Source of the DNA: Halocaridina rubra
Lineage: Eukaryota > Arthropoda > Malacostraca > Decapoda > Atyidae
Assembly (NCBI GenBank): GCA_037179515.1
Contig: JAXCGZ010019414.1
Location: 12,501 to 45,000 of the forward strand
Length of the DNA: 32,500 nucleotides
Direction of reading: 5' to 3'
In this document: positions 25,771 through 32,500 of the stretch, piece by piece
Numbering within the stretch: position 1 is the stretch's first letter
How the letters are laid out: every line of letters begins with the position of its first letter
Translations under genes and position numbers: made by a program
The notes under the pieces: generated by a model
What the model was told of the DNA's origin: nothing
Seen by the model: the letters and a program-made list of their open reading frames with translations, nothing else
Databases searched by the model: none

Positions 25771-26014
25771 AGTTGTATTTTTCCAGTAGTCACTGTGGCT
25801 CAAGCGGTAGCGTCCGCGACTCTGAGGAGTCAGGTCGAGGGTTCGCGACCCGTCACGGTCTGAGGTTAGCACGGGCATGCACTCAGGGTAACGATTACAT
25901 CTGCCAAAACAAGTCCTTCGCAAGAAGGCAACCGTCCTAGCCCTTGGTAGAAAAGGGAGTCCGTGACGTAAAACCGGAACAACAACAACAACAACAACAA
26001 GTTGTATTTTTCCA
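25771..26014 (+). mobile_element. SINE-1 copy j with TSD and (AAC)n tail
   Basis: The body is 25786-25980, followed by about seven AAC units (25978-25999) forming the 3' tail. AGTTGTATTTTTCCA is duplicated perfectly at 25771-25785 and 26000-26014. It forms the right edge of the tandem duplication. Both pol III boxes and both 3' stem-loops are intact, making it the best template for a family consensus. Confidence 0.95.
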
Positions 26015-26638
<624 letters not shown>

Positions 26639-26643
<5 letters not shown>

Positions 26644-26715
26644 ACTTATTAATTTCGTGACCTTAACTGGCCCCCTTTGAGAGGGTGGCCAGTTAAGGTC
26701 ACGAAATTAATAAGT

Positions 26716-26720
<5 letters not shown>
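26639..26720. repeat. Perfect 34-bp-stem hairpin embedded in (TA)n
   Basis: Arms at 26639-26672 and 26687-26720 are exact reverse complements (outer AAAGTACTTATTAAT, inner CCTTAACTGGCC) around a 14-base loop that can itself pair CCC with GGG. (TA)n on both sides extends the possible cruciform. It could be a tiny MITE with TA target preference, but no transposase or second copy is in the window. Confidence 0.9.
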
Positions 26721-26762
<42 letters not shown>

Positions 26763-26771
26763 TATATATAG

Positions 26772-26855
<84 letters not shown>

Positions 26856-26887
26856 TATTCGTTGTTTGACTTATTGGGCTTTTCCTA

Positions 26888-26959
<72 letters not shown>
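26721..26959. repeat. Interrupted (TA)n with an inverted spacer half-copy
   Basis: (TA)n at 26717-26857 with a few interruptions, then 26858-26890 (ATTCGTTGTTTGACTTATTG and GGCTTTTCCTACCA words), which is the reverse complement of the second half of the 60-bp spacers. (TA)n follows to 26959. Confidence 0.9.
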
Positions 26960-26962
<3 letters not shown>

Positions 26963-27193
26963 ATGATCACTAAAAAATACCTATCGACATATGTGAGAAC
27001 AGGTCAACGTTTCTGATTATCCAACGGGACGACTCGCTTCGGGTGATCAATTGACTAAGAAAATATAAATTGCTATATATTAATTACAGAATTCAATTAC
27101 AACAGAAATTTAAAGGTATGATATCGATTTTGGTGTCAAAAGGTCTTTAAATAGACTTTGGTGGCAATAAGTCAAAGATATTGTATTTAAAGC
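26960..27193. other. AT-rich spacer with short motif copies
   Basis: Contains two adjacent copies of the TTTTGGTGTCAAAAGGTC / TTTGGTGGCAATAAGTCAAA motif at 27118-27180, related to 14962-15020. Nothing else is recognised. Confidence 0.45.
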
Positions 27194-27241
27194 GCACACA
27201 CACACACACACACACAAACACACGCACACACACATACATAT
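27194..27241. repeat. (CA)n microsatellite
   Basis: Imperfect CA repeat at the 5' truncation point of the next LINE copy. Confidence 0.9.
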
Positions 27242-28075
27242 GAGAACAATGGTAGAGAACTTTAGGAAGATTTAAATAGTCTTCATGAATGGTCAGAAAA
27301 GTGGCTAATGAAATTCAATACTTCAAAATGTAAGGTAATGAGAATGGGTACGAGTGCAAGAAGGCCCAAGCTTGACTACTCGGTGGCAGGAGTACAACTT
27401 CAAGAGACAGAAAATGAGAGAGATCTAGGAGTAAACATTCTGGCAGATTTGTGTCCAGAAATACATATAAATGGCATAGTAAGTGCAGCATATGCCTTCT
27501 TATCATATGTAAGGGTAGTCTTCAGGCACATGGACAAGGAAATGTTCAGATATATTTATGTAACCTATGTGAGGCCAAAACTCGAATATGCAGCCCCCTT
27601 TTGGAATCCGCACTTGAAAAAGCACATAGCTAAGCTTGAAAAAGTTCAAAGACATGCCACGAAACTGGTGCCAGAAATACGTAATCTCAGTTATGATGAG
27701 AGGCTGAGGGAATTAGATTTATCATCACTCGAAGCTAGAAGATTGAGGGGGGATATGGTGACAGTCTTTAAATTCCTTCATGGTTATGACAGAGTGGATA
27801 GGGATCGATGTTTTGATATGGCTGACTCTAGAACTAGAGGTCATAGTTTGAAGCTTCGTAAGAAAACTTCATTGCAGGATGTAAGGAAATACTTTTTCAG
27901 TGTAAGAGTAGTTGATAATTGGAATTGGCTAAGCGAGGAGGTAGTTGCTATCTCAATCCATAGTTTTAAGGACAGGTATGATAAGTATCACCAAGTACAA
28001 AATGGAACCGATCAGGAGACGGGAAGATACGAGCTTTGGGCTCTTTCCCGTAAAAACAATTAGGTAATCACACAC
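27242..28075 (+). pseudogene. CR1-like LINE 3' fragment (copy 2)
   Basis: Begins at 'ENNGREL', just downstream of the catalytic FADD box of copy 1, and runs colinearly to the 3' end. The frame is open from about 27272 to 28063, with a TAG in place of CAG at about 27263. A three-base difference near 27948 alters the 'EEVVNATSIHSF' segment. The stop at the end of copy 1 is CAA here, so the frame reads on for about 28 codons. It lacks the whole RT catalytic core. The 3' end ACAATTAGGTAATCACACA abuts CA-rich sequence, as in copy 1. Confidence 0.92.
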
Positions 28076-28830
<755 letters not shown>

Positions 28831-28856
28831 TAAAATACTACCCAAGGGCAGTATAA

Positions 28857-28925
<69 letters not shown>

Positions 28926-29066
28926 TAATTATAATACGACTACTACTACTAAATTAATAATAATAAAAAATAATAATAATTATAATAATCATACGACTAC
29001 TACTACTACTACTAATAATAAATATGAAATAATAATAATAATGATAATAATAATAATAATAATGAA
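28857..29066. repeat. (ACT)n / (AAT)n mixed trinucleotide array
   Basis: ACT blocks (28858-28890, 28937-28951, 28994-29013) alternate with AAT blocks. The string TATAATNATACGACTACTACT recurs at about 28930 and 28981, indicating duplication of a compound unit. Confidence 0.92.
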
Positions 29067-29754
29067 CTACTTATGTAATATGTTTAAAGCTCTGTATAAA
29101 TTAATATAACAAAACGAAAAAGGCAAACGATACTTTTTAAAATATTAAAACGAAAATAAGATATAAGAAGATATAGAAAAATATAAATAAATTGATATAT
29201 ATAGAAAAGTAAATGAAAGCAATAATAAAATTGCACATACAAATAAAAATTTAATACGAGTATAAATCGAAGCATACAGATGCGCAGTATATAAAACAAA
29301 CAAACAAAATCAAATAAACAATAGTTAAACCAAAAACAAAATTTCACTTTATATCAAAATACCAAAAAGGTAAAATTGAATAGAAATATTTCGGCAAAAA
29401 TGCAAAATTTTTTCTTTTCAAAATGCTTATCTCCATAACCGTAAAAAACAATTATGAAATAAATTACGTAAAGATATTACATAGGTAGTGAGATACATAG
29501 ATAGATAGATAGATAGATGCATGGATACATAGATAGACAGAGAGAGAAATATTATATAAAAGGTAGTATCTTCTTGTAAGTGTGACACCGTGACAGGCAA
29601 GAACACTGCTTTAATCGGGTCCGGGCATCAGGAATACATTAATACGAAGAAAAAGTAGAAAGTTAAGGACTAAGCAAAAAGAAGGGAATGATTAACAATA
29701 GGAAAAGGACAGGCTGAAAGAATAGTGAAAGCAATGAAACCTTGAAACATGGCA
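29067..29754. other. A-rich spacer, nothing recognised
   Basis: A-rich plus strand with a short (GATA)n at 29495-29518. No coding signal. The last 100 bp may be 3' UTR of the LINE fragment that follows on the minus strand. Confidence 0.5.
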
Positions 29755-30290
29755 GAATTAGGTCCTGAGGTGATGATATATACCTTTTATGAACGAAAAA
29801 AAAGGTCATAAGAGTTAGGGAAGACAGAAGGAGGAAGATAATTTAAAAGCCTGGTGGTAGAAGGAAAGAAGCAGTCCAAAAACCAACCAATCTGTGTGCT
29901 ACAAAGCTCCACACAGTACCTGTGTGACAAGGCCGCTTGGAGTGTTATATGACCTCACCGGCAGGGAGAAGGATGCAATTCACCAACTCATAAGAGCAGC
30001 GATGGAAGTAGTAGCGATAGAAAATAGAAAGGGATGATATCTTTCGGCGAATAGAGAGAGAATCTAGATCACAAGTAAGAGAAGGGTCGCTAAAGAGTCT
30101 GACTGCCTTAGATTCAACCCTGCCAAGGGGATAAGTATAAGAAGAAGCACCCCAGATGTGCGAGCAGTATTCTAAGCAGGGACGGATAAGACCTTTATAG
30201 ACTTCAGTAACTGAAAAGAGGAAAAGCAATGGCAAATGCAAAAATGAACACACCAATTTTTAGATGAAGTTTTAGATATTTGAATTATAC
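29755..30290 (-). pseudogene. 3' fragment of a LINE reverse transcriptase (family A, copy 2)
   Basis: The minus-strand frame at 29945-30256 encodes 'YKGLIRPCLEYCSHIWG' followed by 'VESKAVRLFSDPSLTCDLDSL' and 'FYRYYFHRCSYELVN', the C-terminal region of a LINE ORF2. Lower coordinates carry the remaining tail in broken frames. It has the same orientation and extent as 1-560, 29 kb away, with a few indels between them. Truncated and dead. Confidence 0.85.
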
Positions 30291-30563
30291 ATTTAATAGA
30301 TATACGGAGAGGATAAATTAAATAATAAAACAAGATATTCTTTTAAAATCAAATGTTCTACTTTTTATTTTCAAATGAGTACAGTAACCTAAAAATTTAA
30401 CTTTCTTAAAAAAAATAATAATTAATTAAATCTTATATATGTATATGTTAGGGAATTTACAAGAGTTACCACTTAGTGTATTTTTCAATTTTTATGCAAC
30501 CATCTTAAAGTAGTAAATAATTCAAACTGGTAATTAACGAATTGCCAACGCTGTCATAAGCTT
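30291..30563. other. AT-rich spacer, nothing recognised
   Basis: No coding or RNA feature is visible. Confidence 0.45.
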
Positions 30564-30591
30564 ATCTCTCTCGCTCTCTCTCTCTCTCTCT

Positions 30592-30680
<89 letters not shown>
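30564..30680. repeat. (CT)n-(TA)n microsatellite
   Basis: CT repeat to about 30593, then about 87 bp of TA. A pyrimidine-rich CTTCTT stretch continues to about 30770. Confidence 0.96.
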
Positions 30681-30685
<5 letters not shown>

Positions 30686-30822
30686 TTTTCTTATTGTTCT
30701 TATTGTTCTTCTTCTTCTTCCTTCATCTCTTGCTTCTTCTTTTTATCTTCTTTGTCTTCTTTTTACTTCTTCGATTGAAATACGATCAAAATTTTTTTAA
30801 TATATAATAATGTTTAAGTTTT

Positions 30823-30826
30823 ATTA

Positions 30827-30870
<44 letters not shown>
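30823..30870. repeat. (ATT)n microsatellite
   Basis: About 48 bp of ATT with one ATC interruption near its start. Confidence 0.95.
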
Positions 30871-30872
<2 letters not shown>

Positions 30873-31039
30873 TTTCTATTATTACAATATTTTCTAATGT
30901 CTTACTAAAAATACCAAAGATATGTATTAATAAAAAATATAAAAAAAAAATTAAATAACCTAAAGCGAATAGCAAAAATCGAAAAGAAAAAATAAAGAAA
31001 TATGTAGGAAGAGAGAAAAAGTCAAGTATGGACCAGCCT

Positions 31040-31040
<1 letters not shown>
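30871..31040. other. A-rich spacer
   Basis: Nothing recognised between two microsatellites. Confidence 0.45.

Positions 31041-31121
<81 letters not shown>
31041..31121. repeat. (GA)n microsatellite
   Basis: Uninterrupted GA of about 81 bp. Confidence 0.98.
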
Positions 31122-31124
<3 letters not shown>

Positions 31125-31189
31125 TATAATGATGATCATTCAAGAATATTAATGTCATAATAAATGTGAAACGAATTAAAAAAAAATTG

Positions 31190-31925
31190 TGAAGTTATCC
31201 CTCCAACTTGGATAATCCGTTTTCTTTGAATTATAAAGAAAATGGGTAAACTTTACTAACTTTCGTCCATTTTCAAATACTTTTCGTCTTTAATGAAGGA
31301 ACAAAGTCGTGAGTAAAGTGTATTAAATTCCAAAATATAATAGTTTTTAGGAAAAGTTATGATATCAAGCAACAAAACTTTTAGTTTGTTGAAGCAAAGT
31401 TTCAGAAGATGGACAAAAATAGCCCGACTTAGCAAATCCCGTTTTCTTTGAAAGATGAAGAAAACGGGATCTATATCATAAGAATCCTTGCCAATTTTCA
31501 TCAACAATATAGATACCGTAACTATTATAAGTTTTTTTTTTATGAAAAATTATAACTCTAAGAAGAATTAAGTAGCAATCATACCAAAATTTTATGTAGT
31601 TGAGGTAATATTTTAGAAAATGGGCCGAACACATCCCACTTTCTCTGAATGATATAGAAAACGGAATTAAGGATATATAGAGCTTGCCACTCTGTCACTC
31701 TATTTCTCCCTTTTAATAAAGACAAACTTATCATACAATATATAAGAAAGTCCTCATGGAAATGGTGGTTTGGGAAAAATATTATATTAAAAACAGGAAA
31801 AAAAGTATCAAGATTTTCGACAGGAAATGAAATGCTTTAGCAAAAGTTGTTGCATAACACCATCTTGGAAAATCCATTTTCTTTGACTTGTAAAGAAAAT
31901 GGGATTAAGTGATTTTTGCCTGTGT
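31190..31925. repeat. Decayed satellite, about 220-bp period, hairpin core
   Basis: Four related blocks have cores at about 31217, 31438, 31634 and 31873. Each core is an inverted repeat of TTTTCTTT and AAAGAAAA type around an 8-10 base loop; the best is a 13-bp perfect stem at 31436-31448 and 31458-31470. Sequence before each core (an AAAATT or AAAGTT word, then AGAAGATGG or AGAAAATGG) also aligns between units two and three. Divergence is high, so the array is old. Confidence 0.65.
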
Positions 31926-32500
31926 TCTCACGCATGATTATCAATTTTTTTTCAGTTATTTTATATGTTCTTTGTAATTTGGAATAAATATATATCAACA
32001 AAATATTGTTAAGTAAACTTCAGAACTAACAGACTGAAGCTATAGAGGTAATATATCTAAGATTATTGTGAAATAATATATCAATGTCACAAACATTTCT
32101 ACCTCAAACTGTGACTTGTGTAATACTGGTTTGAAAAGTATAAAACATACATTTCAATATGGGAAATAAAACATCTATTATGCTGCTTGTATATCACTTA
32201 GACTTTATTTATCTTTTCTTTTCTTTTTTTTATCTTAGTAGTTTGAAAATGATCAAATTCAGCTTGTTATTCATAATCTCCTCCTCAGGTATTTATTTTT
32301 ATATTTTTAAATATTCTCCTTTAATTCCCCCCTCTCAGTAATTATCTCTGCTCTCTTTTATTTTCAATATTACTTTTAATTTTCCCTTTTTATACCATAG
32401 GTTTATTATGTCTTTTATTCTCCTTCTGTAAGCAGACAGTCCTTGACTTACGACGGCTTGACTTGTGACGAATGTAACTGAATTGCGTGGTTTGTTAAGT
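31926..32500. other. AT-rich spacer to window end
   Basis: No gene. The last 70 bp contain CAGTCCTTGACTTACGACGG followed by a second TTGACTTGTGACG, which resembles the start of a pogo/Tigger-like DNA transposon inverted repeat cut by the window edge. That is a weak suggestion only. Confidence 0.35.

Noticed and set aside
29084..29347. Hydrophobic minus-strand open frame as a membrane protein
   Set aside because: Composition follows from A-rich DNA read in reverse; no start context, homology or neighbouring gene supports it.

Overview
This is eukaryotic, animal, non-coding DNA with no host gene that I can support. Everything protein-like in it comes from retrotransposons or is a by-product of microsatellites read as codons. 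The extreme density of (TA)n, (CT)n/(GA)n, (AAT)n and (CA)n tracts (about a tenth of the window by hand count), the several tRNA-derived SINE families and the mix of CR1-like, I-like and other LINEs suggest an arthropod, most likely a decapod crustacean (crab or shrimp). That assignment is an inference from general style, not from a host gene.

Layout. 1-620: 3' fragment of a LINE reverse transcriptase on the minus strand; a second fragment of the same family lies at 29755-30290. 640-3200: decayed LTR-type pol (RT, RNase H, integrase) on the plus strand, split by a SINE with a clean 15-bp target duplication. 3350-3525: 3' part of a second SINE family. 3516-6409: microsatellites, a 50-bp minisatellite (4499-4713), a 217-bp palindromic foldback element (4713-4929) and (CT)n arrays. 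6410-12225: an apparently complete non-LTR retrotransposon with an intact zinc-knuckle ORF1 and an intact ORF2 (endonuclease, RT, RNase H, C-terminal zinc finger), embedded in a (CT)n array. 12226-15410: microsatellites, another tRNA-derived SINE and AT-rich spacer. 15492-17486: 5'-truncated CR1-like LINE on the minus strand with a long open RT frame; two further 3' fragments lie at 20327-20632 and 27242-28075. 17487-19640: (GA)n higher-order array, a GTTCT-rich tract, (TA)n and two tRNA-like SINE pieces. 20091-26014: seat of the 'GTCACCGTGG' SINE family (nine of its ten copies) and of a tandemly duplicated old LINE. 26120-28830: (TA)n arrays with embedded hairpins and spacers. 28850-32500: AT-rich spacer, SSRs and a decayed satellite of about 220 bp period.

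How the parts relate. The only potentially functional unit is the LINE at 6410-12225, whose ORF1 and ORF2 would together form a retrotransposition complex. The SINEs carry pol III box A and box B heads and depend on some LINE for mobilisation; the partner is not identifiable here. The history of 20740-26014 can be read directly. Two SINEs (one plus, one minus) entered an old LINE. A tandem duplication then arose by exchange between two flanking SINEs, leaving a chimeric SINE at the junction (23429-23625). One further SINE later entered only the first unit (22405-22603), and the second unit preserves its empty site (25044-25077).
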